64,000 bases of DNA from NCBI GenBank assembly GCA_048058975.1, contig JBLLNP010000001.1:248001-312000 (forward strand), read 5' to 3'. Shown one piece after another: positions 43,452 through 52,872 of this stretch; the stretch's first letter is position 1, and each line of letters opens with the position of its first letter. Made by a program: the position numbers and the translations under genes. Under the pieces are notes generated by a model that did no database searches, had not been told where the DNA came from, and was given only the letters and a program-made list of their open reading frames with translations. This DNA comes from RHLJ01 sp048058975. GTDB lineage: Bacteria > Bacteroidota > Rhodothermia > Balneolales > Balneolaceae.

Positions 43452-45275
43452 ATGAAGTTACTAATTGGCAAACCATCTTTGATTGGGGTCCTGTTTCTCA
43501 TCATTATCGGAGTTTCCTGCGAAGGTGTAAATCTTACCGGGATAGAGGATGATGGTGTGCTTGGTAGTTGGAAGCTTCAAACAAACAGCGCTGTTGAAAC
43601 CTATCTTTCCGTTGATGAAGACAGTCTTATTTTTCGTTCTGCTACTCCGGGCCAAAATTGTAAATCCATCAAAAAATTTGAAGTAAAGAGAATAGAAGAT
43701 GGAAGCTTTTTCTTTCTTAGAGAGGTTTTATCTGACGAAGAGCTGGTTCTGGCTATTTCAAGAAACGATGAGCGAATTGATGTAAGAGATATTAATGACC
43801 CTGCCGGAAAAGTTGAAAGGTACAACAAAAGTGAAATACCGGGTGAAATGTTTAGCGCTGGTTGTCAGGGTAATGGTGGTGGCAACGGTAACGGAGGTGG
43901 AAACGGAGGAAATGGAAATACAAAAGAAATATTTGGGAATTGGGAATCCTTTCAGGGAAATCAGGCTGAGGAGTATGTATCTATTTCAGATACTCTGATT
44001 ACTACCATTTTACTTAATGAAACAGCTTCGTGCTTTCTCAAAAGAAGGATGAGAGTTATCACTATAGAAGACAGCTTGTTTACCGTAGCGCTTGATTCTC
44101 TGGGAAGTGAGCAGGGAGCATTCATCATTACTGCTAAAGGGAATGGAATAGAAATGAATAAGCCTGGTTCTTCAGCTTCAGATGCAAAAAGATATCGTGC
44201 CAGCGAGGAAGATTTTAATGCATTTGAGCCTGAATGCGAGGATTCGGAGACTATAGAAAATCCAGAGTTCGAAGAGTTAACCGGTCAATGGGAAACTTTG
44301 CAGGGTAATGTGGATAAAGTATTTCTGCAACTGAGCAATGAAGAATTAATTAGAATAGAGCATCAGCCTACTTCAAACTGTTACATCACCAGAAAGTTTA
44401 CAGTAAGTGATATTAATGGTTTGAGCTTTTCGGTTTCTGATACTTCTGGTACAATTTTGGTAAGGGGTAAAGTTACAGGAAATAATATTGAACTAGCTTT
44501 TGATGATGGAGTAACAGTACATGAAGAAAGATATAAGCCAAATAAAACTGATCTTAATGGGCTTTCACCTGAATGTAAAAACGAAGTAATAGAAGAACCT
44601 GAGCATCCGCTAAAGGAATTTTTTGGAAACTGGGAAACGGTACAGGGGAATCAGGACAAAGAATATATTTCTATTGAGGCAGACTCGATGATTAGCATTC
44701 TGCATCTGGAAGCATCAGCATGTTATTTAACAAAGGTATTTAGTATTGAGGAAGTTACTGAAAGCAGCTTTGTGTTAAAAAATGGAGACATTTCTATTCA
44801 AGTTCAAGCTGAAAAAAAGGGAAATAACATTGATCTAACCTACAATGAAGGGAGCGAACCTCGTACTAGTAAGTATAAACCCTCCAACGAAGATTTTAGC
44901 ACCCTCTTACCGGAATGTAGTAACGAAGTAATAGAAGAATCCGAGCATCCACTAAAGGAATTTTTCGGTAACTGGGAAACCCAGCAAGGCAATAAGGACA
45001 AAGTATATGTTTCCATAGCTGATACTTCGGTTACCTTTATTGAATATCAGGACGATCAGGCATGTTTTTTAAACACAGAATGGACGATCGATAAAATAGA
45101 AGGAGAAAAAGTGACTGCTAAAAATATAGCAGGAGTCACAGGGGTATTCACTATTACTAAAAAAGGAAACAATATTGAGATAGAAGTTGAAGTTGGAGGG
45201 CAGAAAACGGTAGAGAACCTCAAACCCAGTAAAGAAGATTTTAGCACATTCAAACCCTTCTGTACCCCGGAATAA
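43452..45275 (+). CDS. Lipoprotein with five GNWE repeats
   Basis: 607 aa. Signal with lipobox VSC near residue 24, then five domains of about 105-114 residues: a first, diverged one (LGSWKLQ), a Gly/Asn linker (143-160), and four with a FGNWE-x2-QGN start, a central Cys (ACYLT / NCYIT), a KGNNIE strand and an end of the YKPS-x2-DFS-x2-PEC form. The two Cys per repeat are conserved and could form a disulfide. Units 4 and 5 match at the DNA level too (44581 and 44923, period 342 bases), so the repeats are still duplicating. I know no family; the strand pattern suggests lipocalin-like barrels. Confidence 0.85.
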   Translation: MKLLIGKPSLIGVLFLIIIGVSCEGVNLTGIEDDGVLGSWKLQTNSAVETYLSVDEDSLIFRSATPGQNCKSIKKFEVKRIEDGSFFFLREVLSDEELVLAISRNDERIDVRDINDPAGKVERYNKSEIPGEMFSAGCQGNGGGNGNGGGNGGNGNTKEIFGNWESFQGNQAEEYVSISDTLITTILLNETASCFLKRRMRVITIEDSLFTVALDSLGSEQGAFIITAKGNGIEMNKPGSSASDAKRYRASEEDFNAFEPECEDSETIENPEFEELTGQWETLQGNVDKVFLQLSNEELIRIEHQPTSNCYITRKFTVSDINGLSFSVSDTSGTILVRGKVTGNNIELAFDDGVTVHEERYKPNKTDLNGLSPECKNEVIEEPEHPLKEFFGNWETVQGNQDKEYISIEADSMISILHLEASACYLTKVFSIEEVTESSFVLKNGDISIQVQAEKKGNNIDLTYNEGSEPRTSKYKPSNEDFSTLLPECSNEVIEESEHPLKEFFGNWETQQGNKDKVYVSIADTSVTFIEYQDDQACFLNTEWTIDKIEGEKVTAKNIAGVTGVFTITKKGNNIEIEVEVGGQKTVENLKPSKEDFSTFKPFCTPE

Positions 45276-45345
45276 ACAAATCGCAGTTTTTTTCATCGGG
45301 ATACTGTATAATTCATTCCTTGTAAAGAAGTTAGGGGTAGCAACT

Positions 45346-46473
45346 ATGAAGTCACTATTAAAATATTCCCTTTTATTAGCTGGATGCATGCTTCTGGTAA
45401 CATTATCCTGTGAAGATATAGATATTGAGAGCCAGGAAGCAGGCGAGATAAGAGGATTTTGGAAGCATTATCCTGGATCCGGAAACATTACATACCTGCT
45501 TATTTCTGATACAGAAGTAATTTTCTACAACTATAATGGAAGAGAGCAATGCATTACTGTTGATGCTTACCAAATAGAGAGAATAGACGGAACCGGGTTT
45601 TATATACTTGCTCAGGAAGGACTTGAGGAAAACCGTGTTCTGGCAATTTCCAGGAATGGAGAACGATTAGATGTCCGTGATATAAACGAAACACAGAAAC
45701 AAATAGACAGATACTATCCAAGTGAGGAAGATGTTAACTCACTTCCCAGAATTTGCATCAATCCTACAGATGTATTTGGTAATTGGGAACTGGAGTTGGA
45801 GGGGGGAGATAAAGTATTTCTGTCTGTAGAAGAAGATTCAATAAAGGTTATAGACCAAGATCAAGAATTAGGTTGCTATTTTATTTCTGTTTTGCAAGTA
45901 ATCGAATACACCGGCAATGATTTCCTTATTTCAGATAACAGTCCGTTTTCATCAGGAACACAGCAAGTGAAATTCACACGAACGTATGATGGACTTGAAG
46001 TGGAACGCATGGAAGGAGACATGCTGATTAAAGAACTTTTTACAAAAAGTGAGGCTGATTTCTCAACGTTCGCTCCAATATGTGTGTTTAATCCTCTTGA
46101 TGGTTTTGAAGGAACCTGGCAGTATAACGCAGGTTCTGAAGAAGGTGATGTAGAGTTCTACTTGACCATTGATCAGGAAGCATTTGTATTTCATTTCAGA
46201 GTGGGAGATCCTGTTAACGACCCCAATAATGTATGTTTCCAGCTTCAAAAATTTGAAATTATATCCATCAGTGAAAACACAGTTATTATAAGAGATAACA
46301 ATGCAGAAACTGCTGAAGAAGTGGTTTTTACTATAGAGTTCAGAGAAGAAGAAGGCCTTCTTTACATTGACGATACTTTAGAAGTACTAACCTTTTTCCC
46401 CGCAACCATAGATCAGGGGTATATAAATAACCAATGTCAGGATCCCGTTGTACCTGCAAAGAAAATCTTCTAA
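45346..46473 (+). CDS. Paralogous lipoprotein with three GNWE-type repeats
   Basis: 375 aa. Lipobox LSC near residue 22. Three diverged units: IRGFWKHYPG...PRIC, FGNWELELEGGDKV...APIC and FEGTWQYNAGSE...NNQC, each with a second, central Cys (EQCIT, GCYFI, NVCFQ). It follows the five-repeat lipoprotein by 70 bases on the same strand, a tandem gene duplication. The ISRNGERLDVRDIN segment closely matches ISRNDERIDVRDIN in the first unit of the other protein. Confidence 0.85.
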   Translation: MKSLLKYSLLLAGCMLLVTLSCEDIDIESQEAGEIRGFWKHYPGSGNITYLLISDTEVIFYNYNGREQCITVDAYQIERIDGTGFYILAQEGLEENRVLAISRNGERLDVRDINETQKQIDRYYPSEEDVNSLPRICINPTDVFGNWELELEGGDKVFLSVEEDSIKVIDQDQELGCYFISVLQVIEYTGNDFLISDNSPFSSGTQQVKFTRTYDGLEVERMEGDMLIKELFTKSEADFSTFAPICVFNPLDGFEGTWQYNAGSEEGDVEFYLTIDQEAFVFHFRVGDPVNDPNNVCFQLQKFEIISISENTVIIRDNNAETAEEVVFTIEFREEEGLLYIDDTLEVLTFFPATIDQGYINNQCQDPVVPAKKIF

Positions 46474-46561
46474 AAAGCTATTAATGCCATAGACACTTTC
46501 AACTCAAATTGATAGTGGTTTTTCTTATTATTGCCTGTCAAAAAATTTAAAAGAAAGTATT

Positions 46562-47539
46562 ATGGAAGATATTGCAGGCAAAACGTTTAAAGTGGTAATT
46601 ATTGGAAGCGGACCTGCCGGATTAACAGCAGCTCTTTACGCTGCGCGAGCTGATTTAAGTCCGATAGTGTTTGAAGGACCTGAGCCTGGTGGCCAACTTA
46701 TGACTACAACAGACGTTGAGAACTTTCCCGGCTATCCAAATGGTGTAATGGGGCCACAAATGATGCAAGACTTCCGGGAGCAGGCTACAAAGTTTGGGGC
46801 AGATTGCCGCTACGGATATGTAACCAATATTGATTTCGAAGAGAGGCCTTACAAATTAACGGTTGACGAAAAAACAGAAATTAAAGCACATACCATCATC
46901 ATATCTACAGGAGCATCAGCAATGTGGCTTGGTCTTGAGAGCGAAACTCGTCTTCGTGGAAAAGGGGTTTCAGCCTGCGCAACTTGTGATGGAGCTTTCT
47001 TCCGCAATCAACATGTGATTATTGTTGGAGGTGGAGATACCGCCATGGAAGAAGCCACTTTTCTAACCAAGTTTGCAAGCAAAGTAACAGTAGTTCACCG
47101 CCGTGAACAGCTTCGTGCCTCAAAAGCTATGCAAACCCGTGCATTTAATAACGAAAAGATTGAGTTCGTGTGGAACAGCGAAGTAGAAGAGGTACTTGGC
47201 GAGCAGGTTGTAGAAGGAGTGAAAATCAAAAACAGAGAAACTGGAGAATCAACCATTCTGGATGATGTGACCGGAGTGTTTGTGGCAATAGGGCACAAGC
47301 CAAATACTGACCTGTTTAAAGGAGTTCTTACGATGGATGATGTAGGCTACATTCAAACAAAAGGGCAATCCACAAAAACTGATCTTCCCGGAATTTTTGC
47401 CTGTGGAGATGCGATGGATTCATTTTACCGTCAAGCGGTTACAGCAGCGGGCACTGGGTGTAAAGCTGCTTTAGATGCGGAACATTATTTAAGTAATGAG
47501 ATGAGTGCTGAAGCAATTGCTGAAGCCCATTGGAAGTAA
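46562..47539 (+). CDS. trxB: Thioredoxin reductase
   Basis: 325 aa NADPH/FAD enzyme that reduces thioredoxin. FAD motif IIGSGPAGLTAALYAARA, redox pair SACATCDGAFF near residue 142, NADPH motif VIIVGGGDTAMEEATFL and the C-terminal FACGDAMD. Full length with normal spacing. A terminator shared with the converging DUF4342 gene follows. Confidence 0.97.
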   Translation: MEDIAGKTFKVVIIGSGPAGLTAALYAARADLSPIVFEGPEPGGQLMTTTDVENFPGYPNGVMGPQMMQDFREQATKFGADCRYGYVTNIDFEERPYKLTVDEKTEIKAHTIIISTGASAMWLGLESETRLRGKGVSACATCDGAFFRNQHVIIVGGGDTAMEEATFLTKFASKVTVVHRREQLRASKAMQTRAFNNEKIEFVWNSEVEEVLGEQVVEGVKIKNRETGESTILDDVTGVFVAIGHKPNTDLFKGVLTMDDVGYIQTKGQSTKTDLPGIFACGDAMDSFYRQAVTAAGTGCKAALDAEHYLSNEMSAEAIAEAHWK

Positions 47540-47557
47540 TATCGAAAGTTGAGAGTT

Positions 47558-47587
47558 GATAGAGTGAAAATCCAAAATCACTCTATC
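47558..47587. terminator. Bidirectional terminator between trxB and the DUF4342 gene
   Basis: GATAGAGTGA (47558-47567) and TCACTCTATC (47578-47587) form a perfect 10-bp stem around a 10-base loop. Confidence 0.7.
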
Positions 47588-47607
47588 ACTTAATCAACAA
47601 TCAAAAT

Positions 47608-48033
47608 TCATTTCTTCTTTTTCTTACCAACTGTTTTTTCTTCGGGCTCGTCTTCTTTTTCCTCAGATGTTGTTTCTTCAGATGATTCTTCTTCCTCGTC
47701 GTCCTCAGTGATTTCGATCACATCTGCATCTACAGAATATTCGTCTTCCTCATCAACTTCTCGTTCGACCAAAATTTGATAGTCGTTAATAAACATGGCG
47801 AACATCCCAATAGCAGAAATAACAGGAGCCATTGCGCCAACCAGTGCCGCACCACCAACACCAAAAGCCAGTTGTGTTTGAAAAACCACTTCTCCCTCTT
47901 TGTTCTTGATGATTAAACGTCTGGCACTGCCTTCCTTTATAAATTTTCGAATTTGAGCGATCACTTCATTCACGCCACCCTGAACTTCTTCATAGATGCG
48001 TTTCGCTTTTGTTTTTGCCTCGTCTTTATTCAT
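47608..48033 (-). CDS. DUF4342 domain protein with acidic/lysine-rich tail
   Basis: 141 aa. Residues 1-95 match the DUF4342 form (EEVQGGVNEVIAQIRKFIKEG, RLIIKNKEGEVVFQTQLAFGVGGAALVGAMAPVISAIG) with one hydrophobic segment. The rest is low-complexity Glu/Asp ending in KKKKK. Function unknown; an RNA- or ribosome-related role has no support here. Confidence 0.8.
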   Translation of the reverse strand: MNKDEAKTKAKRIYEEVQGGVNEVIAQIRKFIKEGSARRLIIKNKEGEVVFQTQLAFGVGGAALVGAMAPVISAIGMFAMFINDYQILVEREVDEEDEYSVDADVIEITEDDEEEESSEETTSEEKEDEPEEKTVGKKKKK

Positions 48034-48122
48034 GATATGTGCAATTTATGAAATTTTTTGTAAGGAGTTTCCTCCGGCGGGGTCTAACTACGCAAAGCAA
48101 AATAAAAAGATTCGGAGTTCCC

Positions 48123-49664
48123 ATGTTAGCCAGAGTTTATTGTGCATCAACGGTAGGTGTTGATGCCAGAATTATAGATGTAGAAACACATCACACCAAT
48201 GGAATGGTAAAGTTTTTCCTTGTAGGATTACCTGACAGGGCAGTTTCAGAATCAAGAGATCGGGTAGAAGCGGCAATTCGAAATACAGGTTCCTACTACC
48301 CTTTAGGTAGGATTACAGTAAATCTAGCACCGGCAGACTTACCCAAAGAAGGCAATGCCTTTGATTTGCCAATCGCGATAGGATTACTTCGGATGTCGGG
48401 ACAGATTCACACCCAAAAACTGGAAGAAACAGTGATGATGGGTGAATTGGCATTGGATGGTAAAATCCGTCCGATTAAAGGCGTTCTTCCGGTAGCAGTA
48501 GAGGCAAAAAGGCGCGGATTCAAATATCTGATTGTTCCAAAGGAAAACGGCCCGGAAGCAGCGGTGGTGGAAGGAATTGAAATTTTTCCTTTTGAACATC
48601 TTAATCAGGTAAAAGACTGGCTGGAAAATCGAGGAAGTATGGATTCATTCAGTATTGATGTTGGTACAGTGTTTTCGCAGAACGGACAAGCAGATTTGCT
48701 CGATTTCAGTGATGTTCGGGGGCAGGAAAACGTGAAGCGTGCACTGGAAATAGCTGCTGCGGGAGGGCATAATGTAGTAATGGTAGGTCCTCCCGGTTCC
48801 GGAAAAACGATGATGGCTCGCAGGATTCCAACCATACTCCCGCCACTTTCTTTAGATGAAGCTCTTGAAACCACCAAAGTTCATTCCGTTTCCGGTTTAA
48901 TGAAATCCGGGAAGGCATTGATTACATCACGGCCATTTCGGGCGCCACATCATACAGTTTCAGATGTAGCATTAGTTGGAGGAGGTGGGATTCCAATGCC
49001 GGGGGAAATTTCGATGGCGCATAACGGAGTATTATTTCTTGACGAATTACCGGAATTTAAACGGAGTGCACTCGAAGTAATGCGGCAGCCTTTGGAAGAC
49101 GGATTTGTATCAATTTCGAGGGCGAGAATGAGTGTTACTTATCCCAGCAGAGTGATGCTGGTGGCATCTATGAATCCATCTCCTTCCGGTGACTGGTACA
49201 ATCCGCAGGAAATAAATGGCACGTCATCCATGCAGATGCAGCGGTATCTGAGCAAGATTAGCGGACCGCTTTTGGACCGAATCGATCTTCATATCGAAGT
49301 AAATAAGGTTAGCTATGACGAACTTTCAGGGAAAGCTAAAGGAGAATCGTCTAAAGAAATAAGGGAACGAGTAATTGAAGCAAGAGCAATACAATCGAGG
49401 CGTTTTCTTGGGTTGAAAGGAGTGTATTCAAATGCACAGATGAATACCCGACAAGTTCGTAAAGTGTGCGAGCTGGATGAAACGAGTTCCGAAATACTTA
49501 AGAAAGCGATTACCTCACTGGGGCTTTCTGCTCGCGCGTACGACAGAATTCTAAAAGTGGGAAGAACCATCGCTGATCTTGATAAGTCTGAAAATATTCA
49601 ATCCCATCATATCGCTGAAGCAATCCAGTACCGAAGCCTTGACCGAGAAGGGTGGTTGGGGTGA
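48123..49664 (+). CDS. comM: ComM/YifB-family Mg-chelatase-like AAA ATPase
   Basis: 513 aa from ATG 48123 (MLARVYCASTVGVDA), behind GGAG; the longer frame from 48039 adds an unlike N-terminus. N-terminal ChlI-like domain (ARIIDVETHHTNGMVKFFLVGLPD), AAA+ core with Walker A VGPPGSGKTMMARRIP and Walker B VLFLDELPEF, and the C-terminal sensor region. ComM helps branch migration during natural transformation. Confidence 0.95.
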   Translation: MLARVYCASTVGVDARIIDVETHHTNGMVKFFLVGLPDRAVSESRDRVEAAIRNTGSYYPLGRITVNLAPADLPKEGNAFDLPIAIGLLRMSGQIHTQKLEETVMMGELALDGKIRPIKGVLPVAVEAKRRGFKYLIVPKENGPEAAVVEGIEIFPFEHLNQVKDWLENRGSMDSFSIDVGTVFSQNGQADLLDFSDVRGQENVKRALEIAAAGGHNVVMVGPPGSGKTMMARRIPTILPPLSLDEALETTKVHSVSGLMKSGKALITSRPFRAPHHTVSDVALVGGGGIPMPGEISMAHNGVLFLDELPEFKRSALEVMRQPLEDGFVSISRARMSVTYPSRVMLVASMNPSPSGDWYNPQEINGTSSMQMQRYLSKISGPLLDRIDLHIEVNKVSYDELSGKAKGESSKEIRERVIEARAIQSRRFLGLKGVYSNAQMNTRQVRKVCELDETSSEILKKAITSLGLSARAYDRILKVGRTIADLDKSENIQSHHIAEAIQYRSLDREGWLG

Positions 49665-49695
49665 GAACATTGAACAATCAACTTAGAACATTGAA
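49665..49695 (+). repeat. Left inverted-repeat arm of four-helix-bundle unit 2
   Basis: It starts on the base after the comM stop. Outer part GAACATTGAACAA and inner part ACTTAGAACATTGAA both match the reverse complement of 50083-50120; the middle differs. Confidence 0.85.
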
Positions 49696-49710
49696 AACAG
49701 AGAGCAGATC

Positions 49711-50082
49711 ATGAGCGGAATTCAAAAATATGATTTACATGAAAGATTAATCAAATTTTCGATTTTGATTTTAGAGATCGTTGATGACTTACCCAAGAGC
49801 TATGCAGGTATTCATTTCGCTAAGCAATTAGTTAGATGTGGAACTGCTCCGGCTTTTCATCATGCTGAAGCGCAAAGTGCAGAATCAAGAAGAGATTTTA
49901 TTCATAAAATGAAAATAGCTGTTAAAGAACTAAGAGAAACTTACGTAAATCTTAAAATCATAAAACGAAAACCTCTTATGTCCGATAAAGTCATTGAAGA
50001 AGTAATTCTAGAATGCAATGAGCTGATTTCAATATTTGTGAAGAGTATTCAAACCGCTAAGAAAAACTTAAGTCATGAATAG
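49711..50082 (+). CDS. Four helix bundle protein (S23/IVS-type), flanked by inverted repeats
   Basis: 123 aa, same family as the 18688-19041 gene but of a different branch: YDLHERLIKFSILILEIVDDLP, GIHFAKQLVRCGTAPAFHHAEAQSAESRRDFIHKMKIAVKELRETYVNLKI. It is bracketed by arms at 49665-49695 and 50083-50120, whose wording differs from that of unit 1. The right arm begins on the base after the stop codon. Inserted between comM and priA. Confidence 0.88.
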   Translation: MSGIQKYDLHERLIKFSILILEIVDDLPKSYAGIHFAKQLVRCGTAPAFHHAEAQSAESRRDFIHKMKIAVKELRETYVNLKIIKRKPLMSDKVIEEVILECNELISIFVKSIQTAKKNLSHE

Positions 50083-50120
50083 TTCAATGTTCTAAGTTAC
50101 TTTTTCTTTGTTCAATGTTC
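50083..50120 (-). repeat. Right inverted-repeat arm of four-helix-bundle unit 2
   Basis: TTCAATGTTCTAAGTT (inner) and TTGTTCAATGTTC (outer) pair with the left arm; the seven-base difference lies in the middle. Confidence 0.85.
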
Positions 50121-50223
50121 TTAGCATCATCATGCGGTGAAATTTGTGGTGCCAAAAAAGTTATTTAAAGGCGGGAACTAGTCTTTGCGAAATGCGTTTT
50201 AAGATTAATAGTTGGAGAATCCT

Positions 50224-50313
50224 ATGAGAAAAGAAACAACATATTGGCAGGGCAGTTTGGTATTCACGTTACCAATCATCATTCTGATTATTTATCTGAT
50301 TCTGACTCTATAA
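50224..50313 (+). CDS. 29-aa single-span membrane peptide
   Basis: ATG 50224 to TAA 50313. GGAG lies six bases before the ATG. The product is MRKETTYWQGSLVF followed by a helix of Leu/Ile (TLPIIILIIYLILTL). The form recalls tiny respiratory-complex subunits (CydX/CcoQ-like), but no partner is next to it. It lies upstream of priA in a 290-base stretch that otherwise has no gene. Confidence 0.5.
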   Translation: MRKETTYWQGSLVFTLPIIILIIYLILTL

Positions 50314-50373
50314 AAAGTTGATTTCAGTGTATGAAATGGATAAGCTTTCAGGCTTTAATCCTAATCGAACTTA

Positions 50374-52812
50374 TTGCCCAAATACGCTGACATAGTTTTT
50401 CCAACGGCGGTTCGCCAGTCATTTACCTATCAGATTCCTGAAGGAATATACCCTGATGTAGAAATAGGTCAACGGGTATGGGTGCCTCTAAGGAACTACT
50501 TCGCTATAGGAGTTGTGGTTCAACTGCTTGATGATACACCTGAGTTTGAAACTCGTCCAATCAGGAAAGTACTAGATCAAAGTCCTGTTATTGAAGGAGA
50601 GTTACTTAAGCTTACAGAATGGATTCATCGGTTTTACTACAGTAGTTGGGGGGAAGTAATCCAGGCAGCACTTCCGGCCGGACTCAATTTTATTTCTAAA
50701 AAATATGTTCGGGTTAACGAAAGTATATCAGGCTCAGATCTTTCAAAAAAGGAGAAAGAAGTTATTGCAGAAATTGTAACTGCGAATGAGATTTCGCTTG
50801 ATGAGGCTAAGGACAGATGGAAAGGAACCGAACTAAATAAAACGCTCAATCAACTTATTAAGAAAGAATATTTAGAAATCTGGGAAGAACCTGATTTGAA
50901 GGTTTCCATTAAAAAGGAAAGGGAGTGGCATTGGGCTAAAGGGAAATCAGAAAAAGAAGCTGAAATATTCTTATCAGGTATTGAAGGGGAGCATAATAAA
51001 TGGCAAAAAGCACTCAAAGAAATCACAGAAGCGCAGCTTCCTAAAAGACAATCGTCGCTCAATTCTCTGAATTATTTCAATGGTTATTCGAAGCGAAAGC
51101 TTCAGGATGCAGGCTGGCTTACCTTCAGGGAAGTAGAAGCAGGTAGCATTGAACCCGATCTGAACTTCGATCCTACATCCATTAAATCCTTGAATCCTTC
51201 ACAAGAGAAAGTATTTAAACCGATATCCAAATCTTTGGATAAAAATGAGTTTGCAAATTTTCTGCTGTACGGAGTCACAGGGAGCGGGAAAACGGAAGTT
51301 TATATCCATGCGTTAAAACAAGTGAGGTCTCAGGGTAAAGGCGGCATTGTGCTTGTCCCCGAAATTGCGCTTACTCCTCAAACTGTTGCCCGCTTTTATC
51401 AGATTTTTGGAGATGATATTGCCGTACTTCATAGCCGAATGACAAACCGTGAACGTCTTCAAGCCTGGAAAGAGCTTAAAGAAGGAGTTAAAAGCATCGC
51501 AATCGGGCCAAGGTCGGCGGTATTTGCACCGGTTGCTAAACTGGGACTTATTATTTTGGACGAAGAACATGATGCTTCGTATAAGCAAGTCGATCCCTCG
51601 CCAAGATACCACGCCCGAGAAACTGCCATCATGAGAGCAAACTTGAATAATGCAGTGGTGATTATGGGCACCGCAACACCGAGTATGCAAGCACTTTATA
51701 TGGCTGCAAAGGGAAAAGCAACGCTTCTGGAATTAAAAGAACGCCATGCCGAAGCAGTGCTTCCTGAAGTACAAGTCATCGATCTTAAACAATACACTGG
51801 TGCGATGAGAGGAGAATTGGCAATTCCTCTGTTCAACGCAATTCAAGATGCTCTTGCTCAAAATAACCAAGTTATATTGCTGTATAACCGTCGTGGATTT
51901 GCGAGCTATATGCAGTGTCAAACTTGTGGTCATATACCTCAAAGTCCTGAATGCTCAGTGAGCCTTACATATCACAAACACAAAAATATGTTGATGTGCC
52001 ACTATTCAGGGTATTCACGAAGAGCGGATAGTGTATGCGAAGTATGCGAATCAGATAAGTTGTTAATTCAAGGTTCGGGTACTCAAAGAGTAGAAGAGAG
52101 CCTGGAAAAGTTATTTCCAAAAGCGCGAATTTTTCGGTTTGATAAAGATTCAACCTCCAAAAAAGGCGCTCATGAACGAATACTTACTTCTTTTGGAAGA
52201 GGGGAAGCAGATATTTTAATTGGTACCCAGCTTGTAGCTAAAGGACTTGATTTCCCTAATGTAACAGTAGTTGGAGTAATAGATGCAGATACGGAGCAGG
52301 CATTTCCTTCATTTCAATCTAGTGAACGAACGTATCAACTTTTAAGTCAGGTTTCGGGAAGATCAGGTCGGGCATCTAAGCCAGGGAAAGTATTTATTCA
52401 AACCCGCCAACCGGAGAACCCAGCCATTCAATTTGCGAAAGAGCATGATCATAAAGGGTTTTCGAAAGAAGAGATGGGATTCAGAAAGCCTTTGAATTAC
52501 CCTCCATATTCGCGTCTAATTAAGTTTGTGCTAAAAGGAAAAGAGGATTATAAAGTCAGAAATGCATCGGTAACATTGAGAAAAGCCATTGAATTGGTTA
52601 TTCCGGAAATAGAGGTATTGGGTCCGTCTGCTGCGGCTATTGGATGGATGAAGCTGAATTTTTACTGGGAATTAATTATCAAAATCGATCCTGAAAAAGG
52701 CGCGAACTACATCGAAGCTCTGCTCAATAAAGTAATGGAAGTGTATGAGCTGCAATCAGAAATAAGTTCTTCAGTAGTCAGACTTAATATTAATGTAGAT
52801 GCAATCCGCTAA
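50374..52812 (+). CDS. priA: Primosomal helicase PriA with an altered zinc region
   Basis: 812 aa, TTG start. Restarts stalled replication forks. 3' DNA-binding domain (1-100), Walker A YGVTGSGKTEVY, Walker B LIILDEEHDASYKQ, helicase motifs III-VI (MGTATPSMQAL, IGTQLVAKGLDFPNV, QVSGRSGRA). The zinc segment normally has four CxxC pairs; here it reads CQTC, SPEC, CHYS, CEVC, so two of the eight cysteines (first of pair 2, second of pair 3) are Ser. One zinc site is complete and the other has lost half of its ligands. Confidence 0.95.
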   Translation: MPKYADIVFPTAVRQSFTYQIPEGIYPDVEIGQRVWVPLRNYFAIGVVVQLLDDTPEFETRPIRKVLDQSPVIEGELLKLTEWIHRFYYSSWGEVIQAALPAGLNFISKKYVRVNESISGSDLSKKEKEVIAEIVTANEISLDEAKDRWKGTELNKTLNQLIKKEYLEIWEEPDLKVSIKKEREWHWAKGKSEKEAEIFLSGIEGEHNKWQKALKEITEAQLPKRQSSLNSLNYFNGYSKRKLQDAGWLTFREVEAGSIEPDLNFDPTSIKSLNPSQEKVFKPISKSLDKNEFANFLLYGVTGSGKTEVYIHALKQVRSQGKGGIVLVPEIALTPQTVARFYQIFGDDIAVLHSRMTNRERLQAWKELKEGVKSIAIGPRSAVFAPVAKLGLIILDEEHDASYKQVDPSPRYHARETAIMRANLNNAVVIMGTATPSMQALYMAAKGKATLLELKERHAEAVLPEVQVIDLKQYTGAMRGELAIPLFNAIQDALAQNNQVILLYNRRGFASYMQCQTCGHIPQSPECSVSLTYHKHKNMLMCHYSGYSRRADSVCEVCESDKLLIQGSGTQRVEESLEKLFPKARIFRFDKDSTSKKGAHERILTSFGRGEADILIGTQLVAKGLDFPNVTVVGVIDADTEQAFPSFQSSERTYQLLSQVSGRSGRASKPGKVFIQTRQPENPAIQFAKEHDHKGFSKEEMGFRKPLNYPPYSRLIKFVLKGKEDYKVRNASVTLRKAIELVIPEIEVLGPSAAAIGWMKLNFYWELIIKIDPEKGANYIEALLNKVMEVYELQSEISSSVVRLNINVDAIR

Positions 52813-52872
52813 AAATTTGCAATAGGTCTCAGAAAGTAAGTATTTCCTTGTGGAAACTATTACAGTGAAAAT

